Below are positions 1 through 8,550 of a stretch of 64,000 nucleotides of DNA, piece after piece. The stretch covers positions 1-64,000 of the forward strand of contig NZ_LMDI01000004.1 in NCBI RefSeq assembly GCF_001425785.1. Direction: 5' to 3'. The position numbers and the translations under genes were made by a program. This DNA is from Rhizobacter sp. Root1221 (GTDB lineage: Bacteria > Pseudomonadota > Gammaproteobacteria > Burkholderiales > Burkholderiaceae_C). Under the pieces are notes generated by a model. The model saw only the letters and a list, made by a program, of their open reading frames with translations. It was not told the DNA's origin and searched no databases. Positions within the stretch are counted from its first letter, which is position 1, and every line of letters starts with the position of its first letter.

Positions 1-44
1 CCGCGCAAGCCTTCGCCGCCGCCCAACCGCCCCTGTTCAACTGA
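1..44 (+). CDS. 3' end of an upstream gene (partial)
   Basis: An open frame enters from the left edge and ends at TGA 42-44, giving the tail AQAFAAAQPPLFN. The alanine-rich tail and the non-coding sequence that follows fit the end of a real gene convergent with flgN. Only about 13 residues are visible, so no family can be named, and a chance open frame is possible. Confidence 0.3.
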   Translation, partial: AQAFAAAQPPLFN

Positions 45-74
45 GGGGGAAATTATTCCGGACAGTAGTGGGCG

Positions 75-132
75 TTCGCCGGGATGACCCGAGATTTTCC
101 CCGGACAGCAGTGGGCCTGCGCCGGGACGACA
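75..132 (+). repeat. Dispersed intergenic repeat, copy 1
   Basis: This 58-bp stretch is nearly identical to the reverse complement of 19101-19157, with about three substitutions and one 1-bp indel. Both copies are in intergenic DNA. Within copy 1 the core (GCCGGGACGACA-like, CCGGACAGCAGTGGG) also occurs as a second degenerate unit just upstream, near 58-75. Confidence 0.8.
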
Positions 133-301
133 GGGCTGTGCGGGGAAACGCATTGGCGTTTGCGCAGAGCCGGTCTCTCAGGATCAGGCCCTCTGCCTGA
201 TTCGGCTTGCTTTGCACATGTTGCGCGGCCCTGTTGCTGATTCAGTTGGCGCTCCGTGCGGTTCCGGGGCGTTGCATCGCTTCGCTCGCTCGCCGTGCGG
301 C

Positions 302-323
302 CTCATCCCCTTGATGGGATGAG
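302..323. terminator. Hairpin, possible terminator downstream of flgN
   Basis: CTCATCCC (302-309) pairs perfectly with GGGATGAG (316-323) around a 6-nt loop. It lies downstream of the flgN stop on the minus strand and downstream of the partial gene on the plus strand. There is no clear T-tract, so the terminator role is inferred from position only. Confidence 0.35.
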
Positions 324-438
324 CCCGCAACAAGAGGCGAGCAAAGCGAAGCCGCAGATCAAGCTACCGCCGAGCCCGGGTCCCCCGGGCGACCGCGGGC
401 GCCCCCATGGGGGGCAGGAGCGAAGCGACGTGGGGGCC

Positions 439-843
439 CTATGCAGTAAGGTTGGTCCGAGCGCCGCGGTCGGCCTGGGTGCCGCCGTAGACGGGGGCGG
501 GGCTGGTGCGGGGCATCAGGACGTCGATGGCGCGGTCGAGGGCGGCGGTGGCACGGGCCAGCGATTCGCGCTGGGAGGCCACGAGGCCGCTCGCGCGCAT
601 CAGGCGTTCGCGCAGGGCGGGGGGCACGGGGCCCGAGCGGGCGGCGTGCGTGAAGTGGTCCACCGCGCGGGCGAGCGCGCGATGCAGTTCAGACGCGTGA
701 TGGTCCACGGCGCCCATGTCGTTCGCGCGCAGCGAGTCGCCGAGCGAGTTCAACTGGCTTTCCACGGCCGCCAACGTGGTTTCGAGCTCGAGCCCGGGAC
801 CGTTTGGCGTTGGCAGTTGGGAAGGATGCACCGGGTTCGGCAT
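439..843 (-). CDS. flgN: Flagellar export chaperone FlgN
   Basis: FlgN is the cytoplasmic export chaperone for the hook-filament junction proteins FlgK and FlgL. The 134-aa product is a mostly helical protein of the usual size, with a weakly conserved heptad-like region (LETTLAAVESQLNSL onward). Family sequence is poorly conserved, so the call leans on position: it directly follows flgM on the same strand, in the flgA-flgM-flgN order typical of betaproteobacteria. The ATG at 841-843 was chosen because the longer open frame upstream overlaps most of flgM in another frame. The ribosome binding site is weak. The last residues (TQADRGARTNLTA) look disordered. Confidence 0.85.
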   Translation of the reverse strand: MPNPVHPSQLPTPNGPGLELETTLAAVESQLNSLGDSLRANDMGAVDHHASELHRALARAVDHFTHAARSGPVPPALRERLMRASGLVASQRESLARATAALDRAIDVLMPRTSPAPVYGGTQADRGARTNLTA

Positions 844-898
844 ATCGGGCCTGAAGGTAAAACTCAAGAGGGACAGGAGCGCGAACGAAAGCCCGCGA

Positions 899-1222
899 TC
901 AGTGTTGCGATTTTCCCAGGACTTCCTGGGCATTGGCCAACAGCTTGTCGGCGATGGCGCCAGCGTTGACCTGGTACTTGCCGTCCGAGATGGCCTGCGC
1001 AATGCGCGCCACCTTTTCGGCGTCGAAGTCGCCTGACACACCTTCGGTGCTCGACATCAGCTGCGTGGCGGCGCTGGACAGCGCCACTTGCGTGCTGGCT
1101 TCGGTGCCGGCCTCTTGCGTGGCGGCGGTCTGGGTCTTGCCGGCCCCGGTGGCCGACGTGCGGCCGGGGGTGACCGCCGCCGGTGCGGCGACGGGTTTGT
1201 CGTTCGGGTTGCCAATCTTCAT
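899..1222 (-). CDS. flgM: Anti-sigma28 factor FlgM
   Basis: FlgM binds and inhibits the flagellar sigma factor FliA until the hook is complete, then is exported through the flagellar channel. The 107-aa protein begins MKIGNP, a typical FlgM start. Its N-terminal half is disordered and rich in Ala and Thr. The C-terminal half (about residues 45-105) holds the sigma-binding helices, with the conserved pattern DAEKVARIAQAISDGKY and, further on, IADKLLANAQEVL. It lies between flgA and flgN. A good FliA-type promoter precedes it on the minus strand (1274-1300), consistent with the usual feedback on late genes. Confidence 0.95.
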   Translation of the reverse strand: MKIGNPNDKPVAAPAAVTPGRTSATGAGKTQTAATQEAGTEASTQVALSSAATQLMSSTEGVSGDFDAEKVARIAQAISDGKYQVNAGAIADKLLANAQEVLGKSQH

Positions 1223-1273
1223 GGTGTGCTCCTTGGGAGGGGGTCTTGCCCCCGTCCTTTCAACATGAACGGT

Positions 1274-1300
1274 ATTTCGACCCGTCCAGGGGCAACTTTA
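1274..1300 (-). promoter_or_regulatory. Sigma28 (FliA) promoter of flgM
   Basis: On the minus strand TAAAGTTG (1300-1293) is followed after exactly 11 nt by GTCGAAAT (1281-1274). The FliA consensus is TAAAGTTT-N11-GCCGATAA: the -35 box matches 7 of 8 positions and the -10 box about 5 of 8. It lies about 50 bp upstream of the flgM start, where a late-class promoter is expected. Confidence 0.7.
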
Positions 1301-1337
1301 ATGTTTTTTGGCAGAAGCTTTTTGCGACAACTCGTTT

Positions 1338-2081
1338 TCACAATGTGATCTCCACGACCCGTTCGCCCACCGGCATGCCGCTCACCACCTTGCCGTTGTC
1401 AGTGCGCACTCGCACCGGCTGGCCTTCCATGCCGGCGGTGAGCGCTTCACCGGAGCCCACGATGGCAAAACCACCGCCCACGGCGCGCACCTGCACGGTT
1501 TCGCCTGGCCCGAACCACTGGCGGCTTTTGAGGGCCACTTCGCGGAGGGCCTGGCCGGCCGACAGCGGCTGCCCCAGGGTGCGGCCCAGCACGGCCTGCC
1601 CATCGGGGATGGCGGGGCTGCGCTGTTCGCTCAGGTTGATTTCGGTGGACCGCAGGTCGGCTTGAGCCAGGACGTGGCCGGCCGGCAGCGGTGCGGCCGC
1701 CACCCAGCCGGGCCCGAACACATGGACCGTGACCGGCAGGTAGACGTTCCACGGGGTGGGGCCGTCGACACACCGCAGGCCCACGCGGCTGCTGCCCCAC
1801 AGGCGGGTGCCGGAGGGGATGTAGGCGTCGACCTTCTGGCACGCGGCCAGGCGCAGCCTCGGGTCGAGGCGGCCCAGGGCCACCTCGGCGCGTGGCGTGG
1901 CCGGGCCGACGACCCGGCCGAGGATGAGTTGGCGAACCTGCGCTTCGAGCGGGGCGCCGAGTGCTGGCCCGCCGGTGGGCTGGGCCAGCGCGCCCACGGC
2001 CGTGCAGGCGAGCACCGCGGCCGCCACGGGGGCGAACGCGGCACGGCGCGAGGGACGGAGGGTGGGCAGGGGGGAGTTCAC
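1338..2081 (-). CDS. flgA: Flagellar P-ring assembly chaperone FlgA
   Basis: FlgA is a periplasmic chaperone for assembly of FlgI into the P-ring around the rod. The 247-aa product starts with a signal peptide (Arg-rich start, hydrophobic stretch to ALAQP, about residues 1-34). The rest matches the family: an N-terminal domain with LRLAACQKVDAYIPSG and GLRCVDG, and a SAF-like C-terminal domain with LPAGHVLAQADL, the QAVLGRTLGQPLSAGQAL segment, and a typical ending in which VRVRTDNGKVV is followed by MPVGERVVEI. It is transcribed away from flgB, as in other betaproteobacteria, with about 140 bp between the two starts. Confidence 0.95.
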   Translation of the reverse strand: MNSPLPTLRPSRRAAFAPVAAAVLACTAVGALAQPTGGPALGAPLEAQVRQLILGRVVGPATPRAEVALGRLDPRLRLAACQKVDAYIPSGTRLWGSSRVGLRCVDGPTPWNVYLPVTVHVFGPGWVAAAPLPAGHVLAQADLRSTEINLSEQRSPAIPDGQAVLGRTLGQPLSAGQALREVALKSRQWFGPGETVQVRAVGGGFAIVGSGEALTAGMEGQPVRVRTDNGKVVSGMPVGERVVEITL

Positions 2082-2222
2082 ATCTCCAATGTACGCGGGG
2101 CGGGCGGCGCACCGGTTGCGAAAAGGCCGGGAAACGGCCCGCTATTCGCGCTTATGTTTTCGCCCCTGCTGACCACAATCCTTTCAATTGCCCCTCGTGG
2201 GGCGCCCGCCGAGGGATGCACC

Positions 2223-2624
2223 ATGCTGAACCGACTCACCAACTCGCTCGATTTCCACGGACAGGCCCTGAGCCTGCGGTCCGAGCGCCAGCGCCTGATC
2301 GCCAGCAACATCGCCAACGCCGACACCCCGGGGTATGTCGCCCGCGACATGAACTTCTCCCAGGCGCTGAAGGAAGCCACCGGCATGCAGGCGTCCGCCG
2401 GCATGGCCGCCACCCGCCCGGGCCACATCGCCACCGCCGGCGGCGCCCGCGCCGAGGCCAACCTCGAGTACGCCGTCGCCAGCCAGACCAACCTCGACCG
2501 CAACACGGTCGACATGGACCGCGAGCGCGCCAACTTCGCCGACAACTCGGTTCGTTTCGAAGCCACGCTGCGGTTCATCAACAGCAACGTGCGCACCATG
2601 ATCGACGCCATCAAGGGTCAATGA
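2223..2624 (+). CDS. flgB: Flagellar proximal rod protein FlgB
   Basis: FlgB is the first rod subunit placed on the MS-ring. The 133-aa protein carries the flagellar axial signature near its N-terminus (LIASNIANADTPGYVARDMNF, residues about 30-49) and a C-terminal amphipathic helix region (FADNSVRFEATLRFIN). The ATG at 2223 follows GAGGGATGCACC, which includes a plausible ribosome binding site. It opens the flgBCDEFGHIJKL operon and overlaps flgC by 4 nt. Confidence 0.96.
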   Translation: MLNRLTNSLDFHGQALSLRSERQRLIASNIANADTPGYVARDMNFSQALKEATGMQASAGMAATRPGHIATAGGARAEANLEYAVASQTNLDRNTVDMDRERANFADNSVRFEATLRFINSNVRTMIDAIKGQ

Positions 2625-3043
2625 CCATGAGCATGTTCCAGGTCTTCAACGTCACCGGCAGCGCCATCAGCGCGCAGTCGCAGCGGCTCAACGTCGTCGC
2701 GTCCAACCTGGCCAACGCCGACACCGTGGCCGGCCCCGACGGCTCGGCCTACAAGGCCCGCCAGGTCACCTTCCAGGCCGAACTGATGGGCCAGATGGGA
2801 GACGCGGCCAGCACCGGCGTCAAGGTCAGCAACATCAGCGAAGACCAGACCCCCGGCCGCCGCGTGCACGACCCGAAACACCCGTCGGCCGATGCCGAGG
2901 GTTACGTCACCTACAGCAACGTGAACCCGGTCGAGGAGATGGTCAACATGATCGCGGCCTCGCGCTCGTACCAGAACAACATCGAGGTCATGAACACGGC
3001 GAAGAGCCTGCTGCTCAAGACCATCCAGATGGGCCAGGGCTGA
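2621..3043 (+). CDS. flgC: Flagellar proximal rod protein FlgC
   Basis: FlgC is a proximal rod subunit. The 140-aa product has the N-terminal signature (RLNVVASNLANADT) and the C-terminal motif shared by axial proteins (NPVEEMVNMIAASRSYQNNIEVMNTAKSLLLKTI). The start ATG at 2621 shares ATGA with the stop of flgB, suggesting translational coupling; an ATG at 2627 or 2633 could also be used. It lies in the usual place between flgB and flgD. Confidence 0.96.
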   Translation: MTMSMFQVFNVTGSAISAQSQRLNVVASNLANADTVAGPDGSAYKARQVTFQAELMGQMGDAASTGVKVSNISEDQTPGRRVHDPKHPSADAEGYVTYSNVNPVEEMVNMIAASRSYQNNIEVMNTAKSLLLKTIQMGQG

Positions 3044-3074
3044 TCCCTGACGCCCTGACCTGAAGGACACCTCC

Positions 3075-3725
3075 ATGGCAGCCGTCGGCACCCTCAACTC
3101 CAACACCCTGGCGAGCCTCAACGGCACCGGCGCCACCACGCAGACCGCGAACGAGGCCGGCAGCGCCGATCGCTTCCTGAAGCTGCTCGTGGCCCAGATG
3201 CAGAACCAGGACCCGCTCAGTCCCATGGACAACGCGCAGGTCACGACCCAGATCGCCCAGATCAACACCGTGAGCGGCATCGAGAAGCTCAACGGCTCCG
3301 TGCAGGGCCTGTCGGGCCAGTTCTCCCAGATGCAGGCGCTGCAGGGTGCGGCCCTCGTGGGCCGCGAGGTGGTGGTGCCCGGCGACGACCTCACCGTCAA
3401 GGACAACGTCGGCTCCGGCACCTTCGAACTCGGCTCGGCCGCCGACGAGGTGCAGGTCGAGATCCTGAACGCGCAGGGCAACGTGATCGAGAAGTTCCAG
3501 CTCGGCGCCCGGGCCGCCGGCATCAACGACTTCGACTGGAAACCCACCAGCACCGCTGGCGCCGCCACGTTCCGTGTCACGGCCAAGGCCGATGGCGCCA
3601 CGCTGACCCCCACCGCGCTCGTGCGCGACACGGTGCGTTCCATCAGCACGTCAGGCAACCAGCTGACCCTCGAACTGAAGAACAACGGCAACGTGGCGTA
3701 CAGCGACGTGCGCTCGTTCACCTGA
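3075..3725 (+). CDS. flgD: Flagellar hook cap protein FlgD
   Basis: FlgD caps the growing hook and helps FlgE subunits polymerise; it is lost from the finished structure. The 216-aa protein has the conserved N-terminal core (FLKLLVAQMQNQDPLSPMDN, residues about 35-54), followed by the Tudor/FnIII-like C-terminal half with the FDWKPT segment typical of the family. It follows flgC after a 31-bp gap containing an AAGGA-type ribosome binding site. Confidence 0.96.
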   Translation: MAAVGTLNSNTLASLNGTGATTQTANEAGSADRFLKLLVAQMQNQDPLSPMDNAQVTTQIAQINTVSGIEKLNGSVQGLSGQFSQMQALQGAALVGREVVVPGDDLTVKDNVGSGTFELGSAADEVQVEILNAQGNVIEKFQLGARAAGINDFDWKPTSTAGAATFRVTAKADGATLTPTALVRDTVRSISTSGNQLTLELKNNGNVAYSDVRSFT

Positions 3726-3765
3726 TTCTCCCGACGCACGCGTCAACAGCCTCCAGGAACATCCC

Positions 3766-5031
3766 ATGAGCTTCCAGCAAGGTCTCTCCGGCCTGAACGC
3801 ATCGAGCAAGAACCTCGACGTCATCGGCAACAACGTGGCCAACGCCAGCACCTACGGTGCCAAATCGTCGCGGGCCGAGTTCGCCGACATGTACGCCACC
3901 GCGATGACCGGGGGCGGCAGCAGCAACATCGGCATCGGCGTGAACCTGGCCGCGGTCACGCAGCAGTTCACGCAGGGCAACATCACCACCACGGCCAACT
4001 CGCTCGACCTCGCCATCAACGGCCAGGGCTTCTTCGAGGTGCAGTCGCCCGACGGCCAGACGCTCTACTCGCGCAACGGCCAGTTCCAGGTGAACAAGGA
4101 AGGCTACCTGCAGACGAACGGCGGCATGAAGCTGCTCGGTTACCCGGCCGACGGGCAGGGCACCATCCAGCCGGGCCAGGCGCGCCCGCTGCAGCTGCCC
4201 ACCGCCGGCATCGATCCCAGCAGCACCACCGAGATGAACATCGAGATGAACCTCGATTCGCGTGTGGGCGCCACGCTGCCGGCCACCACGCCCATGATCA
4301 ACTTCAACGACGCAGCCACGTACAACAACGCCACCTCGGTGACGGTGTTCGACGACAAGGGCCAGGACGTTGCGCTCACCTACTACTTCCAGAAGGCATC
4401 CACCGACACCTGGAACGTGTACGTCACCGCCAACGGCTCGCCGGTCAACGTCGACGGCGCCGGGGATCCGCAGCCGCTGACTACCATGACCTTCCCGGCC
4501 AACGGCGGCACGCCCACGGCCCCGGCCGGCCTCGTCACGCTCGACATCCCGGCGTCCACCAACGCGTCCGGCGCCCAGACGCTCGCCATCCCCGGCATCC
4601 AGCTCGACCTCTCCGGCGCCACCCAGTACGGCGCCACGTTCGGTGTCACCGACATGGCCCAGAACGGGTACGCCCCGGGCCAGCTGTCGGGCCTGTCCAT
4701 CGAGAAAAACGGCATCGTGATGGCCACTTACTCGAACGGCCAGTCGAAGCCCGCCGGCCAGATCGAACTCGCCACGTTCCGCAACACCCAGGGCCTGAAG
4801 CCGCTGGGCGGCAACAACTGGGCGCGCACGTTCGAATCGGGCGACCCGATCGTCGGCACGCCCAGCCAGGGCAACCTCGGGGCGCTGCAGTCCGGCGCGC
4901 TGGAGGAGTCCAACGTCGACCTGACCGCCGAGCTGGTGAACATGATCACGGCCCAGCGCATCTACCAGGCCAACTCGCAGACCATCAAGACGCAGGACCA
5001 GGTCATGCAGACCCTGGTGAACCTGCGCTGA
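3766..5031 (+). CDS. flgE: Flagellar hook protein FlgE
   Basis: FlgE is the main structural subunit of the hook, the flexible joint between rod and filament. The 421-aa protein starts MSFQQGLSGLNASSKNLDVIG and contains NVANASTYGAK, then the hook-basal-body core motifs (SLDLAINGQGFFEV). It ends with ESNVDLTAELVNMITAQRIYQ and a C-terminal D0 helix. Length is normal. The middle region (about residues 140-310) is the variable surface domain. Confidence 0.97.
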   Translation: MSFQQGLSGLNASSKNLDVIGNNVANASTYGAKSSRAEFADMYATAMTGGGSSNIGIGVNLAAVTQQFTQGNITTTANSLDLAINGQGFFEVQSPDGQTLYSRNGQFQVNKEGYLQTNGGMKLLGYPADGQGTIQPGQARPLQLPTAGIDPSSTTEMNIEMNLDSRVGATLPATTPMINFNDAATYNNATSVTVFDDKGQDVALTYYFQKASTDTWNVYVTANGSPVNVDGAGDPQPLTTMTFPANGGTPTAPAGLVTLDIPASTNASGAQTLAIPGIQLDLSGATQYGATFGVTDMAQNGYAPGQLSGLSIEKNGIVMATYSNGQSKPAGQIELATFRNTQGLKPLGGNNWARTFESGDPIVGTPSQGNLGALQSGALEESNVDLTAELVNMITAQRIYQANSQTIKTQDQVMQTLVNLR

Positions 5032-5078
5032 TGAGCCGCACGGGCCCCCGAACTGACCTGACCTGACCGGAGCCGCCG

Positions 5079-5813
5079 ATGGACCGCATGATCTACCTGT
5101 CGATGTCGGGTGCGAAAGCCAGCATGCAGCGCCAGGACACGCTCGCCAACAACCTGGCGAACGCGTCCACGCCCGGCTTCCGGGCCGAGCTGCAGGCGTT
5201 TCGTGCGGTGCCGGTGCAGGGCAGCGGGGCCAGCACCCGTGTGTATGCACTCGAATCCACGCCCGGCTACAACGATGCGGCCGGCCCCATCACCAGCACC
5301 GGGCGCAACCTCGACGTGGCGGTGAAGGGCAACAGCTGGCTGTCGGTGCAGGCGCTCGACGGCAGCGAGGCCTACACCCGGGGCGGCGCGCTCGATGTCA
5401 CGTCCGACGGCACGCTGGTCACCCGCAGCGGCCTGCCCGTGCTCGGTGACGGCGGCCCCATCCAGGTGCCGCCCAACACCGAGGTGAGCATCGGCAGCGA
5501 CGGCACCATCAGTGCCAAGGACCGCACCGGCCGCAGCACGTCGCTCGGCAAGCTCAAGCTCGTCACGCCCGAGGCCAAGCTCGACCGCGGCGAGGACGGC
5601 CTGTTCCGCGGCGCCGAAGGCAACCCGCTCGACGCCGACCCCGATGCCCGCGTGCAGGACGGCTCGCTCGAAGGCTCCAACGTGAGCGCCATCGAGACCA
5701 TGGTGTCGATGATCGCCGCCGCGCGCCAGTTCGAGGCGCAGATGAAGATGGTGCAGACCGCCGAGGCGGACGAACGCGCCGCGTCACAACTGCTGTCCAA
5801 CGCGCCGCGTTGA
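5079..5813 (+). CDS. flgF: Flagellar proximal rod protein FlgF
   Basis: FlgF is a rod subunit. The 244-aa product begins MDRMIYLSMSGAKASMQRQD, typical of FlgF, with the NNLANASTPGFRAE signature. The C-terminal helix motif reads GSLEGSNVSAIETMVSMIAA. It lies between flgE and flgG in the normal order. Similarity to FlgG is expected, but the start sequence and shorter length favour FlgF. Confidence 0.95.
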   Translation: MDRMIYLSMSGAKASMQRQDTLANNLANASTPGFRAELQAFRAVPVQGSGASTRVYALESTPGYNDAAGPITSTGRNLDVAVKGNSWLSVQALDGSEAYTRGGALDVTSDGTLVTRSGLPVLGDGGPIQVPPNTEVSIGSDGTISAKDRTGRSTSLGKLKLVTPEAKLDRGEDGLFRGAEGNPLDADPDARVQDGSLEGSNVSAIETMVSMIAAARQFEAQMKMVQTAEADERAASQLLSNAPR

Positions 5814-5843
5814 CCCGCTGAACCGAAACTGAGGACCCCCGCC

Positions 5844-6626
5844 ATGATGCGCTCGCTCTGGATTGCCAAGACCGGCATGGAGGCCCAGCAAACCCAGCTG
5901 GACCACATCTCCCACAACCTGGCCAACTCGGCCACCAACGGCTACAAGAAGTCGCACGCGGTGTTCGAGGACCTGATGTACCAGAACCTGCGCCAGACCG
6001 GCGCGGCCAGCACCGAACAGACCCAGCTCCCCACCGGGTTGCAAGTGGGCCTCGGCACCCGTGCCGTCGCCACCTCGCGCAGCTTCTCGCAGGGCAACCT
6101 GCAGACCACCGAGCGGTCGCTCGATGTGGCCATCCGCGGCAACGGCTTCTTCGAGATCCAGATGCCCGATGGCACCACTGGCTACACCCGCGACGGCTCG
6201 TTCCAGGTCAACGCCCAGGGCCAGATGGTCACGAACAACGGTTTCCCCGTGCAGCCGGGCATCACCATCCCGGCCAACGCCACCAGCATCTCCGTGGGCC
6301 AGGAAGGCATCGTCAGTGTCGTGGTGCCGGGCCAGGCCCAGCCGCAACAGGTGGGCCAGCTGCAGTTGACCAACTTCATCAATCCGGCCGGCCTCGAGCC
6401 CAAGGGCCAGAACCTGTACACCGAAACCGCCGCGTCGGGCACGCCCAACACCGGCACGCCCGGCCAGGAAAGCTTCGGCCAGCTCCAGCAGGGAGCCCTC
6501 GAAACGTCCAACGTGAACGTGGTCGAGGAACTGGTCGGCATGATCCAGACGCAACGCGCCTACGAGCTGAACTCGAAGGCCATCCAGACGTCCGACCAGA
6601 TGCTCCAGCGCCTGACCCAGCTGTAA
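5844..6626 (+). CDS. flgG: Flagellar distal rod protein FlgG
   Basis: FlgG forms the distal rod that passes through the L and P rings. The 260-aa protein, the usual length, starts [20 protein letters not shown] with [15 protein letters not shown]. It carries [19 protein letters not shown] and ends [19 protein letters not shown], a near-consensus FlgG C-terminus. The next gene, flgH, starts 43 bp downstream. Confidence 0.97.
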   Translation: MMRSLWIAKTGMEAQQTQLDHISHNLANSATNGYKKSHAVFEDLMYQNLRQTGAASTEQTQLPTGLQVGLGTRAVATSRSFSQGNLQTTERSLDVAIRGNGFFEIQMPDGTTGYTRDGSFQVNAQGQMVTNNGFPVQPGITIPANATSISVGQEGIVSVVVPGQAQPQQVGQLQLTNFINPAGLEPKGQNLYTETAASGTPNTGTPGQESFGQLQQGALETSNVNVVEELVGMIQTQRAYELNSKAIQTSDQMLQRLTQL

Positions 6627-6669
6627 ACCGGCCATCGCGCATCCCGAGTGATCCCCGAGTGACCCCCCG

Positions 6670-7350
6670 ATGAAAACCACGCTCCTCGCCGCCGCTTCCG
6701 CCTCCGTGCTGCTCGCCCTCACGGGATGTGCCACGCCGTACCCGGTGCCCGAGGTGTCGGTGGCGCCCGGGGCCGACACGCGGCCGTTGCCCGTGGTGGC
6801 GCCGGTGGCCAGCAACGGGTCCATCTACCAGGTGGCCCAGTACCGCCCGCTGTTCGAGGACCACCGTGCCCGCCTGGTGGGCGATGTGGTGAATGTGCAG
6901 ATCGTGGAGAAGGTCACGGCCAGCCAGAAGAGCACCAGCTCCATCAACAAGTCCGGGTCGGTGGAGGCGGGTGTCACCGCGCTGCCGATGCTCAAGGCCA
7001 CTTCGCTCACCCGCGCCAGCGCGTCCGGGTCGTCCGCCAACGACTTCCAGGGCAAGGGCAGCACCGAAAACACCAACGACTTCTCCGGCACCATCACCGC
7101 GGTGGTGACCGAGGTGCTGCCGAACGGCCACCTCGTGATTGCCGGGGAAAAGCAGATCGGCGTGAACCAGAACGTGGATGTGCTGCGGTTCTCGGGCCAG
7201 GTGGACCCCCGGTCCATCCAGCCGGGCAACAGCGTGGCCTCTGCCCAGATCGCCAACGTGCGCGTGGAACACCGCGGGCGCGGAGCCCAGGCCGATGCGC
7301 AGGGAATTGGCTGGATCGGACGCTTCTTTTTGAACGTTCTCCCGTTCTAA
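6670..7350 (+). CDS. flgH: Flagellar L-ring lipoprotein FlgH
   Basis: FlgH forms the L-ring in the outer membrane. The 226-aa protein has a lipoprotein signal peptide ending in the lipobox LTGC (Cys at about residue 19). Family motifs follow: LFEDHRARLVGDVVNVQIVEK, then DFSGTITAVVTEVLPNGHLVIAG and the end WIGRFFLNVLPF. It lies between flgG and flgI, as usual. Confidence 0.96.
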   Translation: MKTTLLAAASASVLLALTGCATPYPVPEVSVAPGADTRPLPVVAPVASNGSIYQVAQYRPLFEDHRARLVGDVVNVQIVEKVTASQKSTSSINKSGSVEAGVTALPMLKATSLTRASASGSSANDFQGKGSTENTNDFSGTITAVVTEVLPNGHLVIAGEKQIGVNQNVDVLRFSGQVDPRSIQPGNSVASAQIANVRVEHRGRGAQADAQGIGWIGRFFLNVLPF

Positions 7351-7403
7351 AGTTCTCCAGAATCGGTGCCATGGGGGGGTTGACTCCTCCCGAGGTGCAC
7401 CGA

Positions 7404-8549
7404 ATGGAAACGACGTCCGACAACCTGCGCAAGACCCTCCTCCAAGGCCTCATCGGCCTGATCGCCGTGATCTTGAGCGGCGTGCTGTGCTGGCCCGTCG
7501 ACGCCCACGCCACCCGCATCAAGGAAGTGGCGTCCGTCCAGGGCGTGCGCAACAACCAGTTGGTGGGCTACGGCCTTGTGGTCGGCCTCGACGGTACCGG
7601 CGACCAGACCACCTCCACCCCGTTCACCGCACAGAGCCTGAACGCGCTGCTGCAGCAGATGGGCGTGACCGTGCCTCCGGGCACCAACATGCAGGTGAAG
7701 AACGTGGCCGCCGTGATGGTGACCGCGCAACTGCCTCCGTTCGCGCAACCCGGCCAGCCCATCGACATCAACGTGTCGTCCATGGGCAATGCCAAGTCGT
7801 TGCGCGGCGGCACGCTCATCGCCACGCCACTCAAGGGCGCCGACGGCCAGGTCTACGCGCTGGCCCAGGGCAACCTGATCGTGGGCGGTGCCGGCGCGTC
7901 GGCAGCCGGCTCCAAGGTGCAGATCAACCACCTTGCCGCCGGCCGCATTCCCGAAGGCGCCACCGTCGAACGCGCGGTGGCCACGCCGCTGATGCAGGGC
8001 GAGTTCCTGCAGTTCGACCTGAACGCCAACGACTACAACACCGCCCGTGAAGTGGCCCGCGCCATCAACAAGAAGATGGGCGACGGCACGGCCCAGCCGC
8101 TGAGTGGCCGCACCGTGCGCGTGCGCATGCCGTCGTCGCTCGACGCCCGGGTGGGTTTCCTCGCCGACGTGGAAAACCTCGCGCTCGAACTGGCCGCGCC
8201 CGCCGCGAAGGTGGTCATCAACGCCCGCACCGGCTCCGTGGTGATGAACCAGGCCGTGTCGCTGAGCGCTTGCGCGGTCGCCCATGGCAACCTGTCGGTG
8301 ACCATCAATTCGACCCCCGTCATCAGCCAGCCCGCACCGTTCTCGCGCGGGGAGACCGTCTCGCGCGACCGGGCCGACATCACGATCAAGCAAGAACCCG
8401 GTCCGCTGGTCCAGCTGCCGGCCAGCACGAAGCTGGCCGACGTGGTCAAGGCACTGAGCGCCCTCGGCGCCACGCCGCAAGACCTGCTGGCCATCCTCCA
8501 GGCGATGAAAAGCGCGGGTGCGCTGAACGCCGAGATCGAGGTGATCTGA
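7404..8549 (+). CDS. flgI: Flagellar P-ring protein FlgI
   Basis: FlgI forms the periplasmic P-ring. The mature part begins after a signal peptide (hydrophobic stretch, cleavage near DAHA) with the highly conserved RIKEVASVQGVRNNQLVGYG and VVGLDGTGDQT. It continues through NVAAVMVTAQLPPFAQPGQPID to the end ILQAMKSAGALNAEIEVI. The ATG at 7404 gives 381 aa with a credible signal peptide; an in-frame upstream start at about 7371 would only lengthen the N-terminus. It ends 1 nt before flgJ. Confidence 0.95.
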   Translation: METTSDNLRKTLLQGLIGLIAVILSGVLCWPVDAHATRIKEVASVQGVRNNQLVGYGLVVGLDGTGDQTTSTPFTAQSLNALLQQMGVTVPPGTNMQVKNVAAVMVTAQLPPFAQPGQPIDINVSSMGNAKSLRGGTLIATPLKGADGQVYALAQGNLIVGGAGASAAGSKVQINHLAAGRIPEGATVERAVATPLMQGEFLQFDLNANDYNTAREVARAINKKMGDGTAQPLSGRTVRVRMPSSLDARVGFLADVENLALELAAPAAKVVINARTGSVVMNQAVSLSACAVAHGNLSVTINSTPVISQPAPFSRGETVSRDRADITIKQEPGPLVQLPASTKLADVVKALSALGATPQDLLAILQAMKSAGALNAEIEVI

Positions 8550-8550
8550 C

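Larger units (their letters stand above)
45..438. other. Non-coding region between an upstream gene and flgN
   Basis: No convincing gene is present. The stretch holds a dispersed repeat (75-132), a perfect 8-bp stem hairpin (302-309 with 316-323), and short palindromes near 375-410. These would suit transcription termination for convergent genes, but no T-run follows the hairpin. Confidence 0.6.

Noticed and set aside
3718-5250. Long minus-strand open frame (510 codons) opposite flgE
   Set aside because: It is the antisense shadow of flgE and flgF caused by GC-rich codon bias; it has no family match by eye, and the plus strand is clearly coding.
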